NCBI GenBank assembly: GCA_964606665.1
Contig: CAZSHS010000002.1
Coordinates: forward strand, 1 to 64,000
Direction: 5' to 3'
DNA length: 64,000 nucleotides
From: Aved-18 sp964606665
GTDB lineage: Bacteria > Cyanobacteriota > Vampirovibrionia > Obscuribacterales > Obscuribacteraceae
A program made the position numbers and the translations under genes. Shown one piece after another: positions 35,544-44,166 of this stretch. The first letter of the stretch is position 1; every line of letters starts with the position of its first letter. A model generated the notes under the pieces. That model was given only the letters and a program-made list of their open reading frames with translations, searched no databases and had not been told where the DNA came from.

Positions 35544-36304
35544 TGTCGGCCAACCTGGTCATTGAAGCACGAGGCATCATCAAAGATCGCATCGGCGGTC
35601 TTATGCGCAAAAAAACGCGCGTACTAAACGAGCTCGAACTCAAGGTGCAGGAAGGAGAAATCTACGGGTTACTTGGTCCTAACGGTGCAGGTAAAACCAC
35701 TACACTCAAAATCTTGCTCGGTCTGCTAAAACCAGACCAGGGCGAGATTTCGATTTTGGGCAAAGAAGTGGGCAGTCTGCAGGGACTGGCTCAAATTGGC
35801 TTCTTGCCTGAAAATCCGTATTTCTATTCACATCTAACTGGAAGCGAATTTCTCGATTTTATCGCTCAGCTATTCAGCATCAAAAAACAAGAGCGCACCA
35901 AGCGCAAAGTTGAATTGTTGAAATTAGTCAAACTTGAGACTTATGCAAATGAGCCCATGCACAAATATTCAAAGGGCATGCTACAAAGACTTGGTATTGC
36001 TCAATCGCTCATTAACGATCCGGCCTTAATCTTCTGGGACGAGCCGATGTCGGGACTAGATCCCATAGGTCGAAAAGATGTGCGCGAAATTCTGCGCGAC
36101 CTAAAATGCAAAGGCAAAACCGTACTTTTATGCTCGCACTTACTTCCCGATATCAACGACCTCTGCGATAGAGTAGGCATCTTATATGCAGGTAGACTCA
36201 TTGCCGAAGAAGAAGTCAAAAACATATCTAAAGAAGGAAGTTACTTAGGACTAGAAGAATATTTCCTGACTAAAATAGAAGAGGCAAGTCATGGAACAAC
36301 TTGA
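35543..36304 (+). CDS. ABC transporter ATP-binding protein
   Basis: 253 residues. Walker A GPNGAGKTTTLKI, signature YSKGMLQRLGIAQSL, Walker B ALIFWDEPMSGLDP, and the switch His in LLCSHLL. An N-terminal insert (RIGGLMRKKTRVLN) is short. Class: ABC-2 exporters such as NatA/NosF/GldA. Its end overlaps the permease start by 14 bases, so the two make one exporter. Substrate unknown. Confidence 0.94.
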   Translation: MSANLVIEARGIIKDRIGGLMRKKTRVLNELELKVQEGEIYGLLGPNGAGKTTTLKILLGLLKPDQGEISILGKEVGSLQGLAQIGFLPENPYFYSHLTGSEFLDFIAQLFSIKKQERTKRKVELLKLVKLETYANEPMHKYSKGMLQRLGIAQSLINDPALIFWDEPMSGLDPIGRKDVREILRDLKCKGKTVLLCSHLLPDINDLCDRVGILYAGRLIAEEEVKNISKEGSYLGLEEYFLTKIEEASHGTT

Positions 36305-37085
36305 AGTAGTAGGTGCCATCGCCCTTAACTCTTTTCGCGAAACAGTGCGCGACCGAGTTTTGTACGCTTTCTTTGTATTTGCTTGCGTAGTCACAGTAGG
36401 TGGCATTCTGCTTGGCTCCCTTTCTGTTGGACAAGATTTGCGTATCATTGAAGATTTAGGCATGGCTGTCATTGCCATCATTGGCGGTGTTATCACAGTT
36501 ATCGCCGGGACCAATATGGTCTACAAAGAACTGGAGCACAGAACCATCTATGTAATATTTACCAAGCCTGTAACTAGCTGGCAGTTTATTCTAGGTAAAT
36601 ATCTTGGACTTGGTATGTGCATTCTTGTAATGACAGTAATGATGGGAGCCTTTCTCATTTGCCTCGTCTGGCTAGTCGATCCCATGCACCAGATACAATT
36701 GCACTTACCCCGCATTCTTCCCTCTATTTTATTAGTGTTGCTTGAAATGCTTTTTGTTTTGTCATTAGCCACATTTTTTTCAACATTCTGTAGCCCTGTT
36801 ATGAGCGTCATTTTCACTTTGAGCCTTTGGTTTATCGGTCACCTTGGCACGTCATTAATTGAACTGGCAAACATGTCTGAAAACCAGTTCGCACGCGTGC
36901 TTTTGAAAACAATCTACTGGATTCTACCAGATCTATCTAACCTGACAAGAATAAGATCTTTGCTCATGTATGGGCATTATCCTTCTAAAGAGATGATTTT
37001 ATTTCTGTCGTGTTATGTCCTTGCCTTCATACTATTTTTGCTGTGTCTGGCAGCAATCATAAACGAACAGAGAGAATTCCCCTAA
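36291..37085 (+). CDS. ABC-2 type permease
   Basis: 264 residues with six predicted membrane helices (first at about 25-50, last at about 235-255). 'NSFRETVRDRVLYAFFVFA' and 'YKELEHRTIYVIFTKPVTSWQFILGKYLG' are typical of NosY/GldF-like ABC-2 permeases. The start overlaps the ATPase gene, and the stop is immediately followed by the pilD ATG. It may export a pilus- or surface-related molecule, which is inference from position. Confidence 0.92.
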   Translation: MEQLEVVGAIALNSFRETVRDRVLYAFFVFACVVTVGGILLGSLSVGQDLRIIEDLGMAVIAIIGGVITVIAGTNMVYKELEHRTIYVIFTKPVTSWQFILGKYLGLGMCILVMTVMMGAFLICLVWLVDPMHQIQLHLPRILPSILLVLLEMLFVLSLATFFSTFCSPVMSVIFTLSLWFIGHLGTSLIELANMSENQFARVLLKTIYWILPDLSNLTRIRSLLMYGHYPSKEMILFLSCYVLAFILFLLCLAAIINEQREFP

Positions 37086-38261
37086 ATGGAAAGCCTAATC
37101 GACCAAATAAACGATTTTCTGACCTTGAGTCAGTACAACACTTTGCGCCAGATTTTAGCGCCCATACTTGGAGTGTGTATAGGCAGTTTTTTAAATGTGG
37201 TGGCACTTCGCTCTCTTGCTGAAAAGTCCTGGATACATCCGCCGTCGCACTGCCCGCATTGCAAACATAAGCTTGGATTTCTAGACTTAATTCCACTCTT
37301 TGGATTTTTGATGCTCAAAGGCAAATGCAGATATTGCCAGAAGGCAATTTCAATCCAGTATCCATTGACTGAATTGTTCACTGGACTAATTTTTTTTCTG
37401 ATAAGCCAAACCTATGGTTGGACTCTTGTAGGTCTTGCTATGGTTTTCTTTTCATGCACGCTGATTGCTGTCACTTTGACCGATTTGAAAGAAAAGCTCA
37501 TCCCGCATGAAATTACTTATCCTTCAATGTTGCTTGGCATTTTGTACAGTTCGTTTTGGGGCACCGGTTTTTTTAATACCATGGCTGGTGTTGGCATAAG
37601 TTATGTTCTGTTCGATTTTATCGACTTTTATGGTCTTGTTAGTATCAGATGGTTTCAAGGCGCTGATGCCAACGATGAAGAAGCTAAAAATGATAGTGAA
37701 GACCAAGCAGTTTTGGAGGAGTTCGATCCAAGTATCGACAGAAGCTTCGATATTATTGAAAGTCAAAAAGAAGAAAAGAAATTCTTTGGTGACGATGAAG
37801 ACGATGTGGTCATGGGCGGAGGCGACGCAGTACTTGCAGCGGTTATTGCCGCATGGCTTGGAATGGAAAAAATGTTGCTCTCAGTGGCACTGGCATTTCT
37901 AGTTGGCTCTCTCATGGGTGCTTGCTATGTCTTTTCCGACATGAAACGTCGCGGCACACTTAATCTGGTGATAAAACCGGCTATTTGGGGCTTTGTTATA
38001 GGACTGGGTTTAATGTGTTTGCCACTTAGTGCAGTTGCATTTTTGTCTCATGACACATCAACCTGGCTCACCCCAAATCTGGCGCTCTTGGCGCTTGCAG
38101 GTGGCGTTTGTGGAGGACTTGTATCTGCTGTTTTTACAGGCTCACGCTTCTCGGTCAAGTTCCCTTTTGGACCTTCACTTGCCACTGGAGCATTTTTAGT
38201 GATGCTACTTTCCAATAATCTTAGTAAGATGGAATATACCGGCGAATTCTGGAAATTTTAA
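37086..38261 (+). CDS. pilD: Prepilin peptidase/N-methyltransferase PilD
   Basis: 391 residues against the usual 250-290. N-terminal domain GSFLNVVALR with the two CxxC pairs (CPHC..CRYC) and PLTELFTG. Catalytic Asp residues: first in LTDLKEKLIPHE, second in GGGDAVL (about residue 247). Between them is an acidic insert of about 50 residues (190-242, many Asp/Glu). Additional membrane helices at the C-terminus (about 265-385) are beyond the standard fold. Cleaves and methylates pilin precursors. Confidence 0.93.
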   Translation: MESLIDQINDFLTLSQYNTLRQILAPILGVCIGSFLNVVALRSLAEKSWIHPPSHCPHCKHKLGFLDLIPLFGFLMLKGKCRYCQKAISIQYPLTELFTGLIFFLISQTYGWTLVGLAMVFFSCTLIAVTLTDLKEKLIPHEITYPSMLLGILYSSFWGTGFFNTMAGVGISYVLFDFIDFYGLVSIRWFQGADANDEEAKNDSEDQAVLEEFDPSIDRSFDIIESQKEEKKFFGDDEDDVVMGGGDAVLAAVIAAWLGMEKMLLSVALAFLVGSLMGACYVFSDMKRRGTLNLVIKPAIWGFVIGLGLMCLPLSAVAFLSHDTSTWLTPNLALLALAGGVCGGLVSAVFTGSRFSVKFPFGPSLATGAFLVMLLSNNLSKMEYTGEFWKF

Positions 38262-38276
38262 GTGGGGACATAAAAA

Positions 38277-40007
38277 TTGTTTGGCCTGGGGTTTAGCAAA
38301 AAGGATGGACCAAGGCTCGGCGTCGATATCAACAGCGACAGCGTCACTTTGATCCAACTTGAAAAAACTCGCTCTCACATAGAAGTGAGTCGCTTCGCTT
38401 CATCTCCAACACCGGCAAACACTGTACGCGAAGGTCTTGTGACCGATCCGCAAACTATTGGCGCTGTGATACTCGAGCTTATTCAAGAAGCAGGAATTCC
38501 AGTCTCTAGCTCTGCGCCAACGCTCAACATGACCATTCCGGCTCAAGCAGCAGTAATTCGATTGATACCAGTACCAACTGGTATGCCAGCAGAAGAACTA
38601 GCCGAAGTGGTAACCCAAGAAGCTGCCAACCATATTCCATATAATATTCAAGACGCCAATTTAGACTGGTCGCTCATGCCCGCCACCGAGCGAACAGACC
38701 CAGATGGCGTCAGACGCGTGGATGTCATTTTAGCCGCTATTCAGCGCTCAATAATCGAATCTTGCTGGCTCACCACGGACAGTGCCGGGGCAAAATTGGG
38801 ACGAGTAGAAGTTTCATCTCTAGCTGCTATTCGTGGTCTTTCTTTATGCGGATACTTTGGCTCCACTGGCCACACGTCAATGCTTGTAAATATTAGGCAA
38901 GACGCCACAGATATAAATATCATCAGAAGCTCCATGCCCTTGTTTGGTCGGTCTATTCTAGTGGGCGTCGAGACTCTTACTGAAGCTATATCGCGCAGTC
39001 TTGACATAGACTTTGAACAAGCTCTAGATTTACTGCCTCAGCTACCGGTATTTGGCACACCACCCAGAAACGAAGTGCAAGGACATGCTGCCCAGGTTGC
39101 ACGCACTATTTTTTCAGATATTACAGATGAGCTTGAGCGTTCGCTTGAATATTTTCAATCGCAAGGCAACGAAGCAAGCCTGGACAAAATAATCATCACC
39201 GGGCAAGGTTGCATGGTGCCCCAGATTGACAATTACATTTCTAATAGAATCGGGCGCAAAGTAATTTTAGGCAATTCGATGCGCGACATGGTCTTTGACA
39301 AATCAGTTATTGTCGAGCGCATGCAACCTATTTTGTCAGGTTTAATTGGATCTGCTCTGGAGCCTACCTGGAGCCCCAATTACACAGTAGATCTTGATTT
39401 AAATCGCGAAGGTCGCCTGCCACTATTTTTTGATGATCGTAAAACTCAGGTCATGCCAGATAGTGAACAAAGCCCCAATTATTTAAAACCGCTTTTCACT
39501 GCAGGCAGTATCGCTTTTGTACTTTGTCTTGGACTATTTATTTATTTATTGAATTTTGAAAAGCCAGCTATCCAAGCCGATCTCGAAAAAGCAAACAAAG
39601 AAGTGAGCGACGCTCAGCTTAGTTTAAAACAAATGACTAAAGTTAAGCACGACAATGCCATGCTTGCTGCACGCTATGAAGTATTCAATTTTCTGATAAA
39701 TAAAACTCGACGTCTATCTCGATACTTAGATTTAGTCTCGCAGAATGTCCCGATTTCAGTGCAACTACACGAAGTAAGTTTTAGCAAAGCAAATATGAAA
39801 ATCCAGGGACTAGCGGACAATTACTCAGACATATCTAAATTCGCTGCCAATCTTGATTCTTCATCTATTGTTCAAAGCGCTGAAATAAATTATGCCACTC
39901 GCAATGAAAAGCAGCCTGACACTGTTGATTTTTCACTCACTGTCAATGCCACCGACAACAACAAGACGACAATCTCGACTACCAATAAAATCGAGGTACA
40001 AAGATGA
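38277..40007 (+). CDS. Fused PilM-PilN pilus alignment protein
   Basis: TTG start (MFGLGFSKKDG, the normal PilM opening). Residues about 1-365 are PilM: an actin-like ATPase with GVDINSDSVTLIQLE, VIRLIPVPTGMPAEEL, SMLVNIRQDATDINI, and a 'ITGQGCMVPQIDNYI' phosphate loop. A short linker with DLDLNREG leads to a membrane helix (about 407-425), a coil and a ferredoxin-like PilN periplasmic domain (VQLHEVSF..MKIQGLADNYSDISKF). In most bacteria PilM and PilN are separate and PilN's cytoplasmic tail binds PilM; here they are one chain. The stop overlaps pilO by four bases. Confidence 0.9.
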   Translation: MFGLGFSKKDGPRLGVDINSDSVTLIQLEKTRSHIEVSRFASSPTPANTVREGLVTDPQTIGAVILELIQEAGIPVSSSAPTLNMTIPAQAAVIRLIPVPTGMPAEELAEVVTQEAANHIPYNIQDANLDWSLMPATERTDPDGVRRVDVILAAIQRSIIESCWLTTDSAGAKLGRVEVSSLAAIRGLSLCGYFGSTGHTSMLVNIRQDATDINIIRSSMPLFGRSILVGVETLTEAISRSLDIDFEQALDLLPQLPVFGTPPRNEVQGHAAQVARTIFSDITDELERSLEYFQSQGNEASLDKIIITGQGCMVPQIDNYISNRIGRKVILGNSMRDMVFDKSVIVERMQPILSGLIGSALEPTWSPNYTVDLDLNREGRLPLFFDDRKTQVMPDSEQSPNYLKPLFTAGSIAFVLCLGLFIYLLNFEKPAIQADLEKANKEVSDAQLSLKQMTKVKHDNAMLAARYEVFNFLINKTRRLSRYLDLVSQNVPISVQLHEVSFSKANMKIQGLADNYSDISKFAANLDSSSIVQSAEINYATRNEKQPDTVDFSLTVNATDNNKTTISTTNKIEVQR

Positions 40008-40720
40008 GCAGGTGGACAAAACTCCTTATTGCTGCCTCTCCACTAATTGGAGCATTCTTACTTGCAGCACAAATTCAGCCTCTCTTTGCCGAAATAGAAT
40101 TATTAAAAGCCGATATTCAAAATAAAAAAGCAGATTATTCAAGACTTGAACATTCGCTTATAGAAAAAGGTCTGCTAGAAAAGAAATCGCGCACGCTGCA
40201 AGAAGACCTGGCCAAAATGAAAAAAAATCTTCCTGCTACCGATCAGATAGATGTAGTTTTATTTGACATGGATAAGATGGCACATGAAACTGGTATCAAT
40301 TTATTATCTCTTGAACTTACCGACGAAAAGAAAAAAACAGGCGACAAAGACACTATCGATGCTGTTTTTGAAGAGATGGGCAAAAAACTACCTGTCGCTC
40401 AATTACAATTGCCTGGAGCAAAACCTGCAATTAAAACAGCCGAAGCTAAAACGGCTGATGCTGTAAGTGATATAGGATTGCGTCATAAAAGCAAACGAGT
40501 CTTTTTGACAGGCAACTATCCCGAACTTGTGTCTTTCCTAAAGAAGATGGAAGACTACGAGCGCGTCATAAATATAAGCGATTTGGCTGTTGCTACAAAC
40601 GCTTCGAACTCTCAAGATAAATCAGTCAGTATCGAGAAAGTGAAAAAATTTGCCGGTGACAAGCCAGTGATGACGTTCATCATGAATGTCTATTACATGC
40701 CAAATGGTACGCAATCATGA
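40004..40720 (+). CDS. pilO: Type IV pilus alignment protein PilO
   Basis: 238 residues. Membrane helix at about 7-25, a coiled coil at about 28-75 (IELLKADIQNKKADYSRLEHSL), then a periplasmic ferredoxin-like domain (VFLTGNYPELVSFLKKMEDYERVINI). This layout with its place after PilN identifies PilO. A Lys/Ala-rich insertion is present at about 105-155. ATGA overlaps join it to the genes on both sides. Confidence 0.85.
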   Translation: MSRWTKLLIAASPLIGAFLLAAQIQPLFAEIELLKADIQNKKADYSRLEHSLIEKGLLEKKSRTLQEDLAKMKKNLPATDQIDVVLFDMDKMAHETGINLLSLELTDEKKKTGDKDTIDAVFEEMGKKLPVAQLQLPGAKPAIKTAEAKTADAVSDIGLRHKSKRVFLTGNYPELVSFLKKMEDYERVINISDLAVATNASNSQDKSVSIEKVKKFAGDKPVMTFIMNVYYMPNGTQS

Positions 40721-41388
40721 GCGGACGATTGATAATGATACTTTTAATTGGAGCCATTGCTATTGGTGGCACTTACTGGTACACAAAAGATCAAGAAACA
40801 AAGCTGACAGCTCAAGAACAAGAGATGATGCGCAGCGTTGCCACTAATGTCAAATCAAAAACCATTACTCAGACAGTTTCACAAACACGATCTGTTTATC
40901 CAGCCACTTCAAAAACGGCATTAAACGACATGGCTCATGCAGTGGCAGGGCGCGTAGATCCTTTCGCTCCAACAGTTACAACAGTACAAAGAATCAAGAC
41001 TACAATTGAAAAGGAAACGAAATTATCAAAAGTTCCACCACCGCCAGATGGTGCACTAAATCTAGATAATGAAATGAGTCTTCCGCCAGAGCCCAAAGTC
41101 AGTTGGTCTGAAACGATTAAAACAAGCGAATTACCCGGACCTCCAGACAAGCCCATACTTGCAAATAGAGTAAGACTCAATGCCATTTTTGATAACAATA
41201 TCGTGCTTGATCTAGTCGATCCAGATCTAAGACGCGCATTAGGCATGCGCAAGTTTATCACACTCAAAGAAGGCGATGATCTAACTGTCGATGGCGAAAC
41301 AACTCACGTTGCCAAAGTCGACGACGGTTATTGTGTATTGACCGAAGGCTCTAGTCAGAGACGTTTGGTCTTATCGCCCATCCGATAG
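40717..41388 (+). CDS. PilP-like pilus protein
   Basis: 223 residues. N-terminal membrane helix (LIMILLIGAIAIGGTYWY) rather than a lipobox, a disordered Pro-rich middle, a 'GRVDPFAPT' motif as in PilP/GspC proteins, and a C-terminal small beta domain (VRLNAIFDNNIVLDL, FITLKEGDDL, VAKVDDGYCVLTEG). Probably links the PilNO dimers to the outer-membrane side. The secretin gene pilQ, normally next, is missing here. Confidence 0.72.
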   Translation: MSGRLIMILLIGAIAIGGTYWYTKDQETKLTAQEQEMMRSVATNVKSKTITQTVSQTRSVYPATSKTALNDMAHAVAGRVDPFAPTVTTVQRIKTTIEKETKLSKVPPPPDGALNLDNEMSLPPEPKVSWSETIKTSELPGPPDKPILANRVRLNAIFDNNIVLDLVDPDLRRALGMRKFITLKEGDDLTVDGETTHVAKVDDGYCVLTEGSSQRRLVLSPIR

Positions 41389-41405
41389 AATACTCATTGG
41401 CCAAC

Positions 41406-41456
41406 CATAAGTAAAACATCCCGTAATACTTATGCTCAGCACTTTTGCAAAAAGTG
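41406..41456. terminator. Two hairpins between convergent pilP-like and mobA genes
   Basis: An 8-bp perfect stem CATAAGTA/TACTTATG (41406-41413, 41427-41434) and a 7-bp stem CACTTTT/AAAAGTG with a three-base loop (41440-41446, 41450-41456). The 87-base gap separates two converging transcription units, so these probably end transcription from both sides. Confidence 0.5.
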
Positions 41457-41475
41457 TATGTTGCACACAGATCTA

Positions 41476-42051
41476 TTATTTAGCTAGCAATTTCGAATAG
41501 TCGCTTGGCGTATTGACATTGAAATATGGAGGCAGATCTGGTGCAAGTCTGTCTTCGTATTTGCAATAGAATTTATGTACGCTTGGATGCTTTTCAATTA
41601 ATTCAGTCAAACTCAACTGGCAGGCGAACAAAGATTCTTCTAAGTCTTTGACACAGTTTTTAGTATAAATACCTATCAATGGCTCTAGACGCTCTTCGTG
41701 AGCCACACAAGTAATGTCATAACCAGCAGATTCTTTTTCTAGATTGCGAATCAAATCTTGATTGAATAAAGGCATGTCACAGGCAGTGACAAATACTTTG
41801 TCGTGCTTTGCCACAAGCAATCCAGACAAGATTCCACACAAAGGTCCACGATTTGGCAAAATATCTCGCACCACATCTGGTCCAAGATCTAGATAAGTTT
41901 CTGGTTCGTTTGCAATGAGCAAAACTTCGTCGAAAAGTTTTTCCATACCTTCGACCAAATGCGAAATGAAAGTCGAGCCTGCGTATGGCAGAAAAGCCTT
42001 CGCCCTTCCCATGCGCTTCGACTGTCCCCCGCACAAAATCAGTGCGGTCAT
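41476..42051 (-). CDS. mobA: Molybdenum cofactor guanylyltransferase
   Basis: 191 residues from ATG 42051; a TTG 15 bases upstream is another option, and the frame extends further without family likeness. The signature ILCGGQSKRMGRAKAFLPYAG binds GTP, with DILPNRGPLCGILSG and TACDMPLF (metal-binding Asp) following. It attaches GMP to molybdopterin. It is the last gene of a minus-strand run behind the hydratase, with which it shares no pathway. Confidence 0.9.
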   Translation of the reverse strand: MTALILCGGQSKRMGRAKAFLPYAGSTFISHLVEGMEKLFDEVLLIANEPETYLDLGPDVVRDILPNRGPLCGILSGLLVAKHDKVFVTACDMPLFNQDLIRNLEKESAGYDITCVAHEERLEPLIGIYTKNCVKDLEESLFACQLSLTELIEKHPSVHKFYCKYEDRLAPDLPPYFNVNTPSDYSKLLAK

Positions 42052-42073
42052 CTCCAGTTTCTGCAAGTTCGCT

Positions 42074-42910
42074 TTACTCTCCCTTGTAATTCGGTTTACG
42101 CTTTTCAGCAAATGCGGCCAGCCCCTCTAGTCTGTCTTTTGAGTTGAGTAGTTGTAGATAATTTTTGGTTTCAATGGCAAGACCCGCTTGAAGATCGCGG
42201 TCATAGCCCATGTCTATTGCTTGTTTTGCGTATTTGAGCGAAAGTGGTGCAAGTTTTGCAATTTCACTGGCCCACTCATGTGCTGCTTGTATCAAAGCTT
42301 TGTTATAACCATTTTCAAGAGTTTTGTCGGGGTCTTGAACTAGACGGTGCACCAGTCCAAGAGTTTTGCCTTCTTCTGCTTTTATGGGTCTTGCTGTGAG
42401 AATGGCTTCTTTGGCTTTGGATTTGCCAATAAGTCTTGGCAATCTTTGAGTGCCACCAGCACCTGGAATAATACCCAGAGTAACTTCAGTAAGTGCAAGA
42501 CTAGCCGAGTCAAGCATAATGCGCAAATCACAAGAAAGTGCAAGCTCGGTGCCACCACCATAAGCAGGACCATTTATAGCTGCAATAACTGGCTGAGGCA
42601 AGGCTTCAAGTGCGCACATTGTGCGCTGAATCAAAGATAAATAATCGAGCGTCTCGCCAGGTGTCATGCCTTTGCGCTCGGCTAAGTCAGCTCCGGCACA
42701 AAACGTTTTGGCTCCAGCGCCAATTACAATTACGACGCGGATATCTTTGTTCTGTTCGAGTTTGGCACATGCATTACAAATAGCTTGCAATAGTTTCGTA
42801 TTGAGACAGTTGTGCACGTCTGGACGATTAAGTTTGAGCCAGGCAATTGGCGAATCTTTTTCGATTTCTAAAAGCAATACATCGTTATCCACAAGCACCT
42901 CTGCTGTCAT
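42074..42910 (-). CDS. Enoyl-CoA hydratase/isomerase family protein, methylglutaconyl-CoA hydratase-like
   Basis: 278 residues. Crotonase fold with the oxyanion-hole segments CAGADLAERKG and INGPAYGGGTELALSCDLRI, and the two catalytic Glu region LTEVTLGIIPGAGGTQRLPRLIG. Overlaps HMG-CoA lyase by four bases, and a biotin carrier lies before that; this trio matches the late steps of leucine degradation, where the hydratase forms HMG-CoA from methylglutaconyl-CoA. Substrate is inferred from context. Confidence 0.88.
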   Translation of the reverse strand: MTAEVLVDNDVLLLEIEKDSPIAWLKLNRPDVHNCLNTKLLQAICNACAKLEQNKDIRVVIVIGAGAKTFCAGADLAERKGMTPGETLDYLSLIQRTMCALEALPQPVIAAINGPAYGGGTELALSCDLRIMLDSASLALTEVTLGIIPGAGGTQRLPRLIGKSKAKEAILTARPIKAEEGKTLGLVHRLVQDPDKTLENGYNKALIQAAHEWASEIAKLAPLSLKYAKQAIDMGYDRDLQAGLAIETKNYLQLLNSKDRLEGLAAFAEKRKPNYKGE

Positions 42911-43854
42911 TTTGCTAGCTTTTCCTTTTCTTTTACTTTTTGCTCAGCACCAAGGCACGCTTTCAAATAGCGACCAGGCAAATCTTTGTGCAATATTTTT
43001 TGAGCAAATTTTCCTGCATCCACCAATTTTTCTAAATCTATTCCAGTATCTATTTTCATGCCATGCAGCATATAAACGAGATCTTCAGTTGCCAGATTGC
43101 CTGAAGCACCAGGGGCATAAGGACAGCCACCAAGCCCACCAAGACTTGAATCGAATATTTTTATTCCGGACTCAAGTCCAGCCAGTACATTGGCTAGAGC
43201 CCCGCCTCTGGTATCGTGAAAATGAAGAGCTAGTTTTTCAAGTCCCACATTTTTAGCAAGAAGGTCCACAACCTCACTGACGTGTAACGGATTAGCGGCG
43301 CCTATGGTGTCACCAAGAGAGATTTCGTCTACTTTCATCTCCAATAAACGATCGCATATTTTTATCACTGGCTCAGGAGTGATTTTGCCTTCGTAAGGAC
43401 ATTCAAACACAACCGAGACATAGGCGCGCACTCTGTAGCCATCAGTTTTTGCGACATCAGCTACTTCTTTTAGTGCAACTAAGGCTTCGTCGATTGATTT
43501 ATTGATATTCTTCTTGCTGTGCGACTCTGAAGCCGACATAAATAGATTTACTTGCTTGATACTTGTTTGTTTAAAACGCTCGTAACCTTTTAAGTTAGGC
43601 ACCAAAGCTGATGTCACAATATTTGCAGGCAATTTGTCACAGACTAGCTGAGCAAGCTCTGCCGCATCAGCCAATTGCGGAATCCACTTGGGACTGACAA
43701 AAGAAGTTATTTCTATTTCGCCAAGACCTGAAGCTGCAATTTTTTCAATCAACTCAGCTTTGTGACTAGTTGCAACTTGCTCTGGTTCGTTTTGCAGTCC
43801 GTCGCGAGGACCGACCTCAACTATTTTTACTTTGGATGGAAGACTTTGAAACAT
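42907..43854 (-). CDS. mvaB: Hydroxymethylglutaryl-CoA lyase
   Basis: 315 residues, DRE-TIM barrel. VEVGPRDGLQNE at the N-terminus (metal-binding Asp and catalytic Arg), TSFVSPKWIPQLAD, HFHDTRGGALANV, and the mobile loop GGCPYAPGASGNLATED with the active-site Cys. Splits HMG-CoA into acetyl-CoA and acetoacetate, the last step of leucine catabolism. Start overlaps the biotin-carrier stop (TAATG). Confidence 0.93.
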   Translation of the reverse strand: MFQSLPSKVKIVEVGPRDGLQNEPEQVATSHKAELIEKIAASGLGEIEITSFVSPKWIPQLADAAELAQLVCDKLPANIVTSALVPNLKGYERFKQTSIKQVNLFMSASESHSKKNINKSIDEALVALKEVADVAKTDGYRVRAYVSVVFECPYEGKITPEPVIKICDRLLEMKVDEISLGDTIGAANPLHVSEVVDLLAKNVGLEKLALHFHDTRGGALANVLAGLESGIKIFDSSLGGLGGCPYAPGASGNLATEDLVYMLHGMKIDTGIDLEKLVDAGKFAQKILHKDLPGRYLKACLGAEQKVKEKEKLAK

Positions 43855-44066
43855 TATTCAAGCGTGATGATTACATCACCTTCGTTGACGAAATCGCCTG
43901 ATGCAATTTTGATTTCTTTAACCGTGCCAGCCTCTTCAGACTGTACGGGCAATTGCATTTTCATCGATTCAAGCAACGCGACATCCATTCCCTCGGAAAC
44001 TACTTGTCCGGGTTTGACCAGAATTTCAATCACCACTCCAGCCATCATCGATGCTATTTGTTTCAT
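43854..44066 (-). CDS. Small stand-alone biotin carboxyl carrier protein
   Basis: Start at ATG 44066, which has AGGA five bases upstream; the longer frame adds an unlikely leader. The 70-residue protein is only a biotinyl domain: IASMMAGVVIEILVKPGQ, the biotinylated Lys in LESMKMQLPV, and SGDFVNEGDVIITLE. It resembles the short carriers used with methylcrotonyl- or acyl-CoA carboxylases. The carboxylase subunits are not in this window. Confidence 0.9.
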   Translation of the reverse strand: MKQIASMMAGVVIEILVKPGQVVSEGMDVALLESMKMQLPVQSEEAGTVKEIKIASGDFVNEGDVIITLE

Positions 44067-44166
44067 TAATCCTAAGTCTCCCCAAGTAATTCGCCTGATT
44101 TGCCCAGATGTTAGCAAACCAGATCTACTTTATATATGACCTTCGTTTTAACTTATTTCTCAGCCG

